64,000 bases of DNA from Bacillota bacterium (GTDB lineage Bacteria; Bacillota; Clostridia; Oscillospirales; Ruminococcaceae). Position 1 is the first letter of the stretch. The number at the start of each line of letters is the position of its first letter. Below, piece after piece: positions 41,970 through 51,063 of the stretch. The stretch is taken from the NCBI GenBank assembly GCA_023429785.1, contig JAEZDD010000004.1:62001-126000 (forward strand), in the 5' to 3' direction. A model generated the notes under the pieces. That model ran no database searches and was not told the origin of the DNA. It worked only from the letters and a program-made list of their open reading frames with translations. A program made the translations under genes and the position numbers.

Positions 41970-42284
41970 ATGAAAAAGTGCAGAATTACAGTGATGAAAA
42001 GGGCATTACATACGGATTTAATTGAACAATATGAAAATCCAATTGAACACGCCTGTGAAATGCAGGAGGGACAAATATATATAGCAAATGGCTGGGAAAA
42101 GCCTGAGGGGTTGTGTGAAAGCGCATGGTCAAGCATGTCAAGCTTTGTTATGACCTTGACTCATGGCGGTGAGGATTTTTTTAACGGTTGGATGAAAAAC
42201 AAAAAATCAGCCATGATTTCCTGCAATGATGGGTTTCGACCGGTTAGCTTTTATATAGAGGCGCTGGATGAGGATACCGACTAG
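41970..42284 (+). CDS. TIGR04076-family small protein
   Basis: The 104-residue protein starts MKKCRITVMKRALHTDLIEQ and contains CEMQEGQIYIANGWEKPEGL followed by CESAWSSMSSFVM. This resembles the TIGR04076 family of short proteins with conserved cysteines found widely in anaerobes. Function is unknown. The ATG at 41970 is chosen over a GTG 9 bp upstream. It lies alone behind the parS-like site and is convergent with the MGMT-family gene, whose stop codon is 8 bp away. Confidence 0.8.
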   Translation: MKKCRITVMKRALHTDLIEQYENPIEHACEMQEGQIYIANGWEKPEGLCESAWSSMSSFVMTLTHGGEDFFNGWMKNKKSAMISCNDGFRPVSFYIEALDEDTD

Positions 42285-42292
42285 TGAGGGGC

Positions 42293-42607
42293 TTACTCAC
42301 CGCTCCACAGGCATTCATCTAAATTAACATTCCCGTCGGGTTTGAACAAAACGCCTTCTTCCATTAAAATCTCACGCTGACGGTTTTCCCCGCCGAAGGC
42401 GAAAGCCTCAGCCAGTCCGCCGAATCGGTTCACGACACGATGACAAGGTATATGCTCCGGGTCTGGATTTGAATGAAGCGCGAAGCCGACAACCTGTGAC
42501 CAGCGTGAGTTCCCCGCATAAAGCGCAAGCTGACCGTAGGTCGCCACTTTCCCCTTCGGGATTTTCTTAACAATTTCGTAAATTAAATTAAAGGTTTTTC
42601 CGCTCAT
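42293..42607 (-). CDS. MGMT-family DNA alkyltransferase domain protein with intact PCHRV site
   Basis: The 104-residue protein is only the C-terminal DNA-binding/active-site domain of O6-alkylguanine-DNA alkyltransferase. It contains VATYGQLALYAGNSRWSQVV (the helix-turn-helix) and HIPCHRVVNRFGGLA with the acceptor cysteine. Alkyltransferase-like (ATL) proteins of this short type usually have Trp in place of the cysteine (PWHR), so the intact PCHRV points to a possible active alkyl acceptor. The lack of the N-terminal domain is normal for the short class. Single gene, convergent with TIGR04076. Confidence 0.9.
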   Translation of the reverse strand: MSGKTFNLIYEIVKKIPKGKVATYGQLALYAGNSRWSQVVGFALHSNPDPEHIPCHRVVNRFGGLAEAFAFGGENRQREILMEEGVLFKPDGNVNLDECLWSGE

Positions 42608-42734
42608 AAATACCTCGCTTTAGATTAAAATTATTCTTTTATAAGAATACAGAAATTTTTAAAAAAATTCAACAATTTTATATAAAATTACAATTTAATG
42701 TAATATAAAATATAATATTTTAATAAAGTGTCTA

Positions 42735-42763
42735 TTTACAATCGCGTAGCATTGTGATAAAAT
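42735..42763 (+). promoter_or_regulatory. Promoter of the pyruvate:ferredoxin oxidoreductase gene
   Basis: TTTACA (42735-42740) and TAAAAT (42758-42763) are spaced by 17 bp, about 60 bp upstream of the start codon. Confidence 0.7.
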
Positions 42764-42823
42764 AAACAATTGAGATACTGGGTTAACCATATCAATATTC
42801 ATATATTTTGAGGAGGACTATCA

Positions 42824-45800
42824 ATGGCAAGAAAAATGAAAACCATGGATGGAAACAACGCTGCTGCTTGGGTATCATATCCCTTCACAGATGTTGCTGC
42901 AATTTATCCAATCACCCCGTCTTCAGTAATGGCTGAGGTAACAGACCAATGGTCAGCAAAGGGACAGACTAACATTTTCGGACAAACAGTAAAAGTTGCA
43001 GAAATGCAATCTGAAGCTGGTGCTGCTGGAACAGTTCACGGTTCTTTGGCGGCTGGAGCATTGACAACAACTTATACAGCGTCACAGGGTCTATTACTTA
43101 TGATTCCTAACATGTATAAAATTGCCGGCGAACTATTACCATGTGTAATTCATGTTTCTGCTCGTGCTCTTGCTTCACATGCTCTATCAATTTTTGGCGA
43201 CCATTCAGACGTTTATGCTTGTCGTCAGACTGGTTTTTCAATGCTTTGTGCTACAAATCCTCAGGAAGTTATGGATTTAGGTGCTGTTGCTCATCTAGCT
43301 ACAATTAAGGGAAGAGTTCCTGTTCTTCATTTCTTTGACGGCTTCAGAACATCACATGAAATTCAGAAGATTGAAACATGGGATAAGGCTGACCTTGCTG
43401 AAATGCTTGATATGGATGCAACAAAGGCATTCCGTGACAAGGCATTAAACCCAGAACACCCTGTTCTAAGAGGAACAGCTCAAAACCCGGATATATTCTT
43501 CCAGGCTAGAGAGGCTTCAAACAGCTACTACAACGAATTCCCTGCAATCATTGAAGAATATATGGATAAGGTTAACGCTAAGGCAGGAACAGATTATAAG
43601 CTATTCAACTACTACGGTGCCGCTGATGCTGAACATGTAATAATCGCTATGGGTTCAGTTTGTGACACTATCGAAGAAACAATAGATTACCTCAATGCAA
43701 ACGGCGGGAAATACGGACTTGTTAAGGTTCGTCTATACAGACCGTTTGTTGCTGAAAAGCTTGTTGCCGCTATTCCTGAAACAGCAAAGCAAATCACTGT
43801 TCTTGACAGAACTAAGGAGCCTGGTGCTCTTGGTGAGCCACTATTCCTTGACGTTGTTGCTTCAATCAGAGATACTGCATTCCACAACACACCAGTATTC
43901 AGCGGAAGATACGGTCTTGGCTCAAAGGATACAACACCTGAACAGGTTGTTGCCGTATACAAGAACACAGCTAAGAAGAAATTCACTGTTGGTATCAACG
44001 ATGACGTAACAAACCTTTCACTTCCACTTGAAGGAAAAATCAGCACAGCTAAGCCGGGAACAACAGCTTGTAAGTTCTGGGGACTTGGGGCTGACGGAAC
44101 TGTTGGTGCTAACAAGAACTCAATCAAGATTATCGGTGACCATACTGACAAGTATGCTCAGGCATATTTCTCATATGACTCAAAGAAATCAGGCGGTGTT
44201 ACTGTTTCTCACCTAAGATTCGGTAACGCACCAATCAAGTCAACATATCTTGTTAATATGGCTGACTTCGTTGCTTGTCATAACGAATCATATATTGACA
44301 AGTATGATATGGTTTCTGACATTAAGCCGGGCGGAACCTTCCTTCTAAACTGTCAATGGAATATGGAAGAGCTGGAAAAGCATCTTCCTGGTCAGGTTAA
44401 GAAATATATTGCTTCAAATAACATTAAGTTCTATACAATCAACGGGGTTGATATCGGTAGAGAAATCGGTCTTGGCAACAGAATCAACACAGTTCTTCAA
44501 TCAGCATTCTTCAAGCTGGCTAACATTATTCCTATTGAAGATGCAATCAAGTATATGAAGGACGCAGCAACTGCTTCTTATTCAAAGAAGGGTGACGCTA
44601 TCGTTAAGATGAACCATGACGCTATCGACGCCGGCTGCAACGGTATAGTTGAAATCAAGGTTCCGGCTGAATGGGCGAGTGCCGCTGATACACAGATGGG
44701 CATGGCTAAGGCAACCGGCGACAACAAGGTTCTTGTTGACTTTGTTAATAAAATTCAGATTCCTGTGAATGCACAGGCCGGCGACAATCTTCCTGTTTCA
44801 ACATTCGTTCACATGGCTGACGGAACCTTCCCACAGGGCTCAGCTGCATTTGAAAAGCGTGGTATCGCTGTTGATATTCCAAACTGGAAGAGCGAAAACT
44901 GTATTCAATGTAACTTCTGTTCATACGTTTGTCCTCATGCTGTAATCCGCCCTGTAATAATGACCGATGCTGAGCTTGCTGCCGCACCGGCTGTTGCACA
45001 AGGAAGAGCAATCCCATGCACAGGATTGGCTGGATACAACTTCGTTATGACACTGTCAGCACTAGACTGCACAGGCTGCGGCTCATGTATCAACGTATGT
45101 CCTGGAAAGAAGGGCGAGAAGGCTCTTGCATTCATGCCTCTAGAAACTCAGCTGGCTGAGCAGGAGCTGTTCGCTTACGGACAGTCACTTGCAGTTAAGC
45201 CGGAGGTTAGCGAAAAGTTCAAGGAAACAACAGTTAAGGGCTCACAGTTCAAGCAACCGTTGCTTGAATTCTCCGGTGCTTGTGCTGGATGTGGTGAAAC
45301 TCCATACGCTAAGCTTATAACACAGCTATACGGCGACAGAATGTATATCGCTAACGCAACAGGCTGTTCATCAATCTGGGGTGGCTCTGCTCCCTCAACT
45401 CCATACACAGTGAACAAGGACGGAAAGGGACCGGCTTGGGCTAACTCATTGTTCGAGGATAATGCTGAATACGGATACGGAATGTTCCTTGCTCAGTCTT
45501 CACTAAGGCAAAGAGTTGTTACTAAGGTTCTTGAGCTTCAAAAGACATCAGAAAATGCTGAAGTTAAGACTGCTATTGAAAACTATCTGTCAACAATGAC
45601 ACTTGGAAAAGAAAATGCAATCGCAACAAAGGCACTTGTTTCAGCACTTGAGGCTTGCGGCTGTGAAAAAGCAAAGGCAATTCTGGCTGAAAAGGATTTC
45701 CTCAGCAAGAAGTCAATGTGGGTATTCGGCGGAGACGGATGGGCATATGACATCGGCTTCAGCGGACTTGACCACGTTATTGCTTCAGGCGAAGACGTAA

Positions 45801-46369
45801 ATATATTTGTATTTGACACCGAGGTTTATTCAAACACAGGCGGACAGTCATCAAAATCAACTCCAACCGGTGCTGTTGCACAATTCGCCGCTGCCGGTAA
45901 GGAAGTTAAGAAGAAGGACCTAGCCGGAATCGCAATGAGCTATGGCTATGTATACGTTGCTCACATTGCACAGGGTGCTGATTACAATCAATGTATAAAG
46001 GCAATCACTGAGGCTGAAAGCTATAACGGCCCTTCACTTGTTATCGCTTATGCACCATGTATCAATCACGGTATCAAGGGCGGAATGAGCCAGGCACAGT
46101 CAGAGGAAAAGAAGGCTGTTGAAGCCGGCTACTGGCACCTGTTCAGATATGACCCAAGACTATCAGCTGAAGGCAAGAACCCATTCCAGCTTGACAGCAA
46201 GGCACCAACCGCAAGCTATAAGGATTTCATCATGAGCGAAGTTCGTTACAGCTCACTTGCACGCGCTAACCCAGAAAGAGCTGAAGCTCTGTTTAACAGC
46301 GCTGTTGCAACCGCAAATAAGAAGTATGACTATCTAGTTCGTATTTCAAAGCTTTATGATGCTGAATAA
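42824..46369 (+). CDS. nifJ: Pyruvate:ferredoxin (flavodoxin) oxidoreductase, single-chain
   Basis: This 1181-residue enzyme oxidises pyruvate to acetyl-CoA and CO2 with reduction of ferredoxin. All domains of the homodimeric POR are fused: an N-terminal pyruvate-binding domain (ITPSSVMAE), a gamma-type domain, and two ferredoxin clusters (CIQCNFCSYVCPH and CTGCGSCINVCPG, residues about 690-760). The proximal cluster motif CAGCGETPY is near 825, and the TPP domain carries GGDGWAYDIGFSGLDH. Codon use is visibly biased to a few codons, unlike its neighbours, as expected for an abundant enzyme of an anaerobe. GAGGAGGA precedes the ATG and a strong terminator follows. Confidence 0.98.
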   Translation: MARKMKTMDGNNAAAWVSYPFTDVAAIYPITPSSVMAEVTDQWSAKGQTNIFGQTVKVAEMQSEAGAAGTVHGSLAAGALTTTYTASQGLLLMIPNMYKIAGELLPCVIHVSARALASHALSIFGDHSDVYACRQTGFSMLCATNPQEVMDLGAVAHLATIKGRVPVLHFFDGFRTSHEIQKIETWDKADLAEMLDMDATKAFRDKALNPEHPVLRGTAQNPDIFFQAREASNSYYNEFPAIIEEYMDKVNAKAGTDYKLFNYYGAADAEHVIIAMGSVCDTIEETIDYLNANGGKYGLVKVRLYRPFVAEKLVAAIPETAKQITVLDRTKEPGALGEPLFLDVVASIRDTAFHNTPVFSGRYGLGSKDTTPEQVVAVYKNTAKKKFTVGINDDVTNLSLPLEGKISTAKPGTTACKFWGLGADGTVGANKNSIKIIGDHTDKYAQAYFSYDSKKSGGVTVSHLRFGNAPIKSTYLVNMADFVACHNESYIDKYDMVSDIKPGGTFLLNCQWNMEELEKHLPGQVKKYIASNNIKFYTINGVDIGREIGLGNRINTVLQSAFFKLANIIPIEDAIKYMKDAATASYSKKGDAIVKMNHDAIDAGCNGIVEIKVPAEWASAADTQMGMAKATGDNKVLVDFVNKIQIPVNAQAGDNLPVSTFVHMADGTFPQGSAAFEKRGIAVDIPNWKSENCIQCNFCSYVCPHAVIRPVIMTDAELAAAPAVAQGRAIPCTGLAGYNFVMTLSALDCTGCGSCINVCPGKKGEKALAFMPLETQLAEQELFAYGQSLAVKPEVSEKFKETTVKGSQFKQPLLEFSGACAGCGETPYAKLITQLYGDRMYIANATGCSSIWGGSAPSTPYTVNKDGKGPAWANSLFEDNAEYGYGMFLAQSSLRQRVVTKVLELQKTSENAEVKTAIENYLSTMTLGKENAIATKALVSALEACGCEKAKAILAEKDFLSKKSMWVFGGDGWAYDIGFSGLDHVIASGEDVNIFVFDTEVYSNTGGQSSKSTPTGAVAQFAAAGKEVKKKDLAGIAMSYGYVYVAHIAQGADYNQCIKAITEAESYNGPSLVIAYAPCINHGIKGGMSQAQSEEKKAVEAGYWHLFRYDPRLSAEGKNPFQLDSKAPTASYKDFIMSEVRYSSLARANPERAEALFNSAVATANKKYDYLVRISKLYDAE

Positions 46370-46387
46370 TTTTTAAGCATAAAAATT

Positions 46388-46422
46388 ACACTTCCGGTTC
46401 AATGAGCCGGAAGTGTTTTTTT
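46388..46422 (+). terminator. Intrinsic terminator after nifJ
   Basis: ACACTTCCGG (46388-46397) pairs with CCGGAAGTGT (46407-46416) and is followed by a run of seven T. Confidence 0.92.
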
Positions 46423-46434
46423 GTAATATTTCAA

Positions 46435-46474
46435 CAGTAAAAATCATAGAATTATTAGATTGTGATTTTTACTG
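46435..46474. promoter_or_regulatory. Perfect 12-bp inverted repeat before the 39-residue peptide
   Basis: CAGTAAAAATCA (46435-46446) and TGATTTTTACTG (46463-46474) are exact reverse complements around a 16-nt centre. The right arm touches the RBS (GAGGTGA) of the peptide gene, so the dyad could be an operator or an RBS-sequestering hairpin. Confidence 0.6.
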
Positions 46475-46484
46475 AGGTGATTTT

Positions 46485-46604
46485 ATGAAAAAACTAAAAA
46501 GCAAGCATATAATGATAATAATTTTAGCATCACTGGTGGCGATTTTTATTATTGTTGACGTTTGCCTTCTTATTGCGAACCTCCCACCAACCATAATGAG
46601 ATAA
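46485..46604 (+). CDS. 39-residue single-pass membrane peptide (unknown)
   Basis: The frame is supported by GAGGTGA five bases before the ATG and by a clean terminator just after the stop. The peptide begins MKKLKSKH, then one long hydrophobic helix (about residues 9-31, rich in Ile, Leu, Val), and ends ANLPPTIMR. The positive N-terminus and hydrophobic helix fit a small membrane protein with its tail outside. I do not recognise a family. A toxin-like or complex-associated micropeptide are both possible. Confidence 0.65.
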   Translation: MKKLKSKHIMIIILASLVAIFIIVDVCLLIANLPPTIMR

Positions 46605-46640
46605 AAAAAGGAATGCAAGCTAAATTGCATTCCTTTTTTA
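46603..46640. terminator. Bidirectional terminator between the small peptide and argS
   Basis: GGAATGCAA (46610-46618) pairs with TTGCATTCC (46625-46633), flanked by seven A and seven T. Confidence 0.9.
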
Positions 46641-46658
46641 TTTTATATATATATTTGG

Positions 46659-48347
46659 TTACATACTTTCGGGGCAGGATATTTTGAGCATTTCAAGAAT
46701 ATTTTTTATCACGATTTTCACAGCGACGCATAAATTCAAGCGAGCCTGCATGATTTCCTCGCTCTCACCCTTAACACGGCATTGCGAATAAAATTTATGG
46801 AAAAGCGTAGCAACATCAATAGCATAGCGTGTGATTTTAGCGGGGTCATAGCTTTTCGCCGAATCGTCAACAACGTTTGGCAAAGTAGCAATAAATCGGA
46901 TAAGCTCTCTCTCCTCAGGAGCAGTGAGGATGTTAAAATCCTTGTTCGTCAGGGATTTCGATTCAATGCCCTCGGCAGACAGGTTTCTCAAAATTGAGCA
47001 AATTCTAGCGTGAGCATATTGAACGTAATAAACGGGATTCTGTGAGGTTTCTTCAACAGCAAGCCCCAGGTCAAAGTCGAAGTGTGAATTTGATTCCCTC
47101 AAATTAAAGAAGAAGCGAGCCGCATCGATAGGAACCTCTTCAAGCAGGGTGACAAGCGTGATTGCCTTCCCGCTTCGCTTTGAAGCCTTAATGACCTCGC
47201 CGTCCTTAACGAGCCGAACCATCTGCATGAGGACAACGTCAAGGCGGTCGGGATTAACGCCCACTGCCTCCATTGCGCCCTTTAAACGAGGAACGTGGCC
47301 GTGATGGTCAGCGCCCCAGATATTAATAACCTTGTCGAAGCCACGCTCAATAAATTTGTTGTAATGATAAGCGATATCGGCGGTGAAATATGTGGGGATT
47401 CCGTTGGCACGAACCAAAACATCATCCTTTTCAGCGCCGAACTCGGTCGCCTTATACCATATTGCGCCCTCTTTTTCATAGGTCAGCCCTTTGCCTTTAA
47501 GAACATCAACAACAGCCATGACCTTGTCCGCCTTGTGAAGCTCGCTCTCTAAAAACCATACGTCATATTTAATTCTGTATTTTAAAAGGTCGTCCTCAAG
47601 CTTTTTAATGTTTTTTGGGAGGGCGAAAGCAACAAGTGCATCGCGACGCTCTTTATCAGATACACTAACATACCTATCGCCGTTTAATTCCGCGAAAGCT
47701 TTAGCATGAGCGAGAATATCCTCGCCGTGATAAGCGTCCTCTGGCATTTCAACTCCGTCTTTATATAATTGAAGGTATCTAATTTCAAGCGAGGTGGCGA
47801 ACTTCTCAATCTGATTCCCAGCGTCGTTGACATAAAACTCACGGGTTACCGCATAGCCCGCTTTTTCAAGGACAGCGGAAAGACAGTCGCCTATTGCGCC
47901 ACCACGAGCATTACCGATGTGCATTGGTCCGGTCGGATTCGCCGAAACGAACTCAACCATAAGCTTCTTCCCTTTTCCGAGGTCAGTTTCGCCATAATGC
48001 TCCTTTTGAGAAAGAACCGAGGCGACCACCTCCGAGAACCACTGTGCGCCCAAAAAGAAGTTAATGAAGCCGGCACCGGCAACCTCAGCCTTTTCAAAAT
48101 ATGTCCCATCCAATTGAACCTTTGAGCAAATCAGCTCGGCAATTTTTCTTGGCGCCATTCTGAAAGCCTTAGCGCAGACCATAGCGACGTTGGTTGAAAG
48201 GTCGCCATGAGATTTATCGGCTGGGATTTCAACATTAAAAGCCGGCAAAGGCTCGGCAGGAAGCTCACCTGTTGATACAAGCTCGCCAAGCGACTTTAGT
48301 ATTATCTCCTTCACCTCAAGCGAAGCGTTATTCATTAAGTTCGACAT
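46659..48347 (-). CDS. argS: Arginyl-tRNA synthetase
   Basis: ArgRS charges tRNA-Arg. The 562-residue protein has the N-terminal additional domain (Add-1), the class I HIGH site as HIGNARGG in NPTGPMHIGNARGGAIGD, a KMSKS-like region IKASKRSGKAITL, and a C-terminal DALR anticodon-binding domain (YYVQYAHARICSIL onward). The upstream GAAAGGAAC serves as the RBS. It follows the ddl-murI-DUF1934 group on the same strand after a 144-bp gap. DUF1934 next to argS is a recurrent clostridial arrangement. Confidence 0.97.
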   Translation of the reverse strand: MSNLMNNASLEVKEIILKSLGELVSTGELPAEPLPAFNVEIPADKSHGDLSTNVAMVCAKAFRMAPRKIAELICSKVQLDGTYFEKAEVAGAGFINFFLGAQWFSEVVASVLSQKEHYGETDLGKGKKLMVEFVSANPTGPMHIGNARGGAIGDCLSAVLEKAGYAVTREFYVNDAGNQIEKFATSLEIRYLQLYKDGVEMPEDAYHGEDILAHAKAFAELNGDRYVSVSDKERRDALVAFALPKNIKKLEDDLLKYRIKYDVWFLESELHKADKVMAVVDVLKGKGLTYEKEGAIWYKATEFGAEKDDVLVRANGIPTYFTADIAYHYNKFIERGFDKVINIWGADHHGHVPRLKGAMEAVGVNPDRLDVVLMQMVRLVKDGEVIKASKRSGKAITLVTLLEEVPIDAARFFFNLRESNSHFDFDLGLAVEETSQNPVYYVQYAHARICSILRNLSAEGIESKSLTNKDFNILTAPEERELIRFIATLPNVVDDSAKSYDPAKITRYAIDVATLFHKFYSQCRVKGESEEIMQARLNLCVAVKIVIKNILEMLKISCPESM

Positions 48348-48491
48348 TTATATGACCGTTCCTTTCTAACAAAGTTTTGAGCGTTTCGGCATTAGCCGAA
48401 TTTCGGGCGTGATTTTGACCGAAAAGCGCAAAACCTACAGTTTGAAAAATTGATTTTTCAAGCTTAACTTCCACGATTGTTTCTTGTGGAA

Positions 48492-48914
48492 TTATTTCAC
48501 ACTGATAAAAATTTCGTGGTCTGAAAGATAGCTCGAATTAATATCGACAACGTATTTAAAATATAAATCGCCGCCGTTGTCATTTAAGGAGGATTTAATA
48601 TCACCCGCAGTTATTCCAATCATAAAATCCCCATACGGAGTGCCGTAATGACAGTGATGCTTTCTCCCTTTTTCGATAACCAGGTTTGAGGAGGTCGAGC
48701 CTTTTCTCTGCATAGTGACCTGTGCATCGCCGAGCGTGGTCAGAATGGTTTTTGAGCCTTTGAAGCCGGTTGCCTCAGACTCATCATAGGTAATAATAAA
48801 TCCGTCATCGGATTTTTTAAAATTACCCTCGGTAATAAGCTCAGTCTCTTGACGGTCGCTCCCGTCGAACTGAATACTTTTTAATGTAATTAAAACATCT
48901 TTATTTTTTTCCAT
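48492..48914 (-). CDS. DUF1934 (YwiB-like) beta-barrel protein
   Basis: The 140-residue protein resembles DUF1934/YwiB, a lipocalin-like small beta-barrel: VLITLKSIQFDGSDRQETEL, then DGFIITYDESEATGF and a C-terminal YFKYVVDINSSYLSDHEIFI. Function is unknown. GGAGATTAA precedes the ATG, and the gap to the murI stop is 8 bp. YwiB-argS pairing is conserved in several Firmicutes. Confidence 0.88.
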   Translation of the reverse strand: MEKNKDVLITLKSIQFDGSDRQETELITEGNFKKSDDGFIITYDESEATGFKGSKTILTTLGDAQVTMQRKGSTSSNLVIEKGRKHHCHYGTPYGDFMIGITAGDIKSSLNDNGGDLYFKYVVDINSSYLSDHEIFISVK

Positions 48915-48922
48915 TTAATCTC

Positions 48923-49738
48923 CTATAAATTCTCCAGGTCGCATTTTAAAACGGTTCCTTTTATGTCCTCACCTAAAAAGGTGTTACAGGTTTCGGTGAA
49001 AAGCTCCACGCTGTCAGTGACATAAAAATTGTATTCGCCCTTTTCCTCACGGTCGGAAAGAAGCTCTTTTTCAGAAAGAATAGCGCAGGCGAAACGAGCG
49101 GCTTCCTCCCCCGGCGAAATAAGCGTAACCTCAGGGCCCATAATATCTGAAATAATATCACGAAGCAAAGGGTAGTGGGTGCAGCCCAGTATCAAGGTAT
49201 CGACATTTTCCCTTTTCATCACTTCAAGATATTCCCTGGCAATCATTTTAGAAACCTCATTATCTTTTGAGGTGTATCCGTTTTCAACAAGCGGAACAAA
49301 CATGGGGCAAGCCTTCCCGATAACATTGATGTCGGGCTTAATTGCTCTTATCGCCTTCCCATAGCTCCCGCTTTTGATGGTGGCAGCCGTCCCTATCACG
49401 CCGATTTTCCCGTTGCGGGTTACGCCGCAGGCAGCCTGAACAGCCGGGACAAGCACGCTTGTATGAGGAATAGCTGATGTAATCTGTGGGTTTGTTGTCA
49501 TGATTGCGCTGACAGTCCCGCAAGCAACAATAATCATCTTGACCTTAGCCTGTTCTAAAAAAGCAAAATCCTGCTTCGCATATTTTGCTATAGTTTCCTT
49601 GCTTCTTGTTCCATAGGGTATCCGAGCGGTATCACCAAGATAAATAATATTCTCGTTCGGGAGGAGATTAATCAGCTCCTTGACAGCGGTCAATCCCCCG
49701 ACGCCGGAGTCAAAAACGCCGATAGCATCGTTATTCAT
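48923..49738 (-). CDS. murI: Glutamate racemase
   Basis: MurI makes D-glutamate for peptidoglycan. The 271-residue protein has both catalytic cysteines: IVACGTVSA (about residue 72) and LGCTHYPLL (about 183), with the N-terminal FDSGVGGLTAVKEL and NIIYLGDTARIPYG. Its start overlaps the ddl stop by 8 bp, so D-Glu and D-Ala-D-Ala production are co-translated. The next gene is DUF1934. Confidence 0.96.
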   Translation of the reverse strand: MNNDAIGVFDSGVGGLTAVKELINLLPNENIIYLGDTARIPYGTRSKETIAKYAKQDFAFLEQAKVKMIIVACGTVSAIMTTNPQITSAIPHTSVLVPAVQAACGVTRNGKIGVIGTAATIKSGSYGKAIRAIKPDINVIGKACPMFVPLVENGYTSKDNEVSKMIAREYLEVMKRENVDTLILGCTHYPLLRDIISDIMGPEVTLISPGEEAARFACAILSEKELLSDREEKGEYNFYVTDSVELFTETCNTFLGEDIKGTVLKCDLENL

Positions 49739-50810
49739 AAGTTACATCTGCCCTTTCAAAAGCAAGTTTAATGAGATTTTCTAAAAGCTCCTCGGGGGCA
49801 AAACCAATCGCCTCCATTAATTTCGGATACATGCTGATGGATGTGAAGCCCGGAAGAGTGTTTAGCTCATTTAATATTATATCGCCATTCTCGCATAAAA
49901 AGAAGTCGATTCGTGAAAGCCCCTTGCAGCCCATTGCGATATAGGCTTTTATTGCGACTTCTCTTATTCTTTCAATGTCTGTTTCAGAAATTCTGGCCGG
50001 AATATAAAGCCCGCAGGAATCAGACTTATATTTCCCCTCAAAGTCATAAAAGCCATCGACAGGGACAATTTCGCCGATAGTTGAAGCGACCGGGGCTGAA
50101 TTCCCCATGACAGCGCATTCAACCTCTTTCCCGACGATACCGGTTTCAACAACGACCTTTTTATCGTGAGAAAAAGCGAATTTAATAGCGGACTCTAAGT
50201 CTTTAATATTATCAACACGGCTGACACCGATAGATGAACCGCAGTTAGCCGGCTTAACAAACATAGGGAAGTTTAGCTTAGAAACGATTTCAGAGCATTT
50301 TTCATCAATTATTCCAAGCTCGCTGTCGGTCATGCTCACCCAATCAGCGGTGGCAATCCCAGCGTTTTTTAAAAGAATATGTGTGACATCCTTATCCATA
50401 CAGTTGGCTGAGGAAATGACATCACAGCCGACATAAGGAATTTTTGAAAGAGTGAAAATCCCCTGTATTGTCCCGTCCTCACCGTTTTTCCCGTGAAGCA
50501 CAGGGAAAATGCAATCAACCTTCATAGTGGCGAAGGTCCCGTCATTTAAAAACTTAATGAAGCCCTTGTGGATAGGGTCAGGGCTTAAAATACAAGGGGT
50601 GCAGTCGGGATGCTCCTCCCACGAGCCGTCAGCAAGCATGCTGACATCGCCGGGGAAGTACAGCCATCGCCCTTTTTTTGTGATACCGATAGATACAACC
50701 TCATATTTTTCGTGAGGAATATTCTTAATAACGTGTGTGGCGGAAATAAGAGAAATATCATGCTCATTTGACATACCGCCAAAAATAACCGCAACTCTGA
50801 TTCTTGACAT
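49731..50810 (-). CDS. ddl: D-alanine--D-alanine ligase
   Basis: Ddl joins two D-alanines for the peptidoglycan stem. The 359-residue ATP-grasp protein has GGMSNEHDISLISA at the N-terminus, PVLHGKNGEDGTIQGIFTL, the ATP-grasp segment FVKPANCGSSIGVSRV and the C-terminal EINTLPGFT-type motif ELNTLPGFTSIS. It belongs to the long Ddl/VanA-like group by length; vancomycin-type specificity cannot be judged here and no vanH/X genes are near. Its promoter is at 50882-50910, and it leads the ddl-murI-DUF1934 group. Confidence 0.95.
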   Translation of the reverse strand: MSRIRVAVIFGGMSNEHDISLISATHVIKNIPHEKYEVVSIGITKKGRWLYFPGDVSMLADGSWEEHPDCTPCILSPDPIHKGFIKFLNDGTFATMKVDCIFPVLHGKNGEDGTIQGIFTLSKIPYVGCDVISSANCMDKDVTHILLKNAGIATADWVSMTDSELGIIDEKCSEIVSKLNFPMFVKPANCGSSIGVSRVDNIKDLESAIKFAFSHDKKVVVETGIVGKEVECAVMGNSAPVASTIGEIVPVDGFYDFEGKYKSDSCGLYIPARISETDIERIREVAIKAYIAMGCKGLSRIDFFLCENGDIILNELNTLPGFTSISMYPKLMEAIGFAPEELLENLIKLAFERADVTYE

Positions 50811-50881
50811 TTAAGGGTCACTCCTTTATAATAATAACAATATAAATTTTTCTATACTGTTAAATGTGTACTAATTTTTAT

Positions 50882-50910
50882 ATTATATCATATCTGAAAA
50901 ATTACTGCAA
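50882..50910 (-). promoter_or_regulatory. Promoter of the ddl-murI-DUF1934 group
   Basis: On the minus strand TTGCAG (50905-50910) and TATAAT (50882-50887) are spaced by 17 bp. Confidence 0.75.
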
Positions 50911-51033
50911 CAAAAATGCTTAACGAGTTTTTAAAAAATTTAACATAATAGTAATATTGAGCTATTTTTGCAGAAAGTATAATTTGCATACACAATTCCA
51001 TGCTTAAATGGGAAAAATATTTTTCAAAACGTA

Positions 51034-51063
51034 TTGACAAATTATTGAGTAATATGGTATATT
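51034..51063 (+). promoter_or_regulatory. Promoter of the rpmG-secE-nusG cluster
   Basis: TTGACA (51034-51039) and TATATT (51058-51063) are spaced by 18 bp. The predicted leader before rpmG is about 160 nt. Confidence 0.78.
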
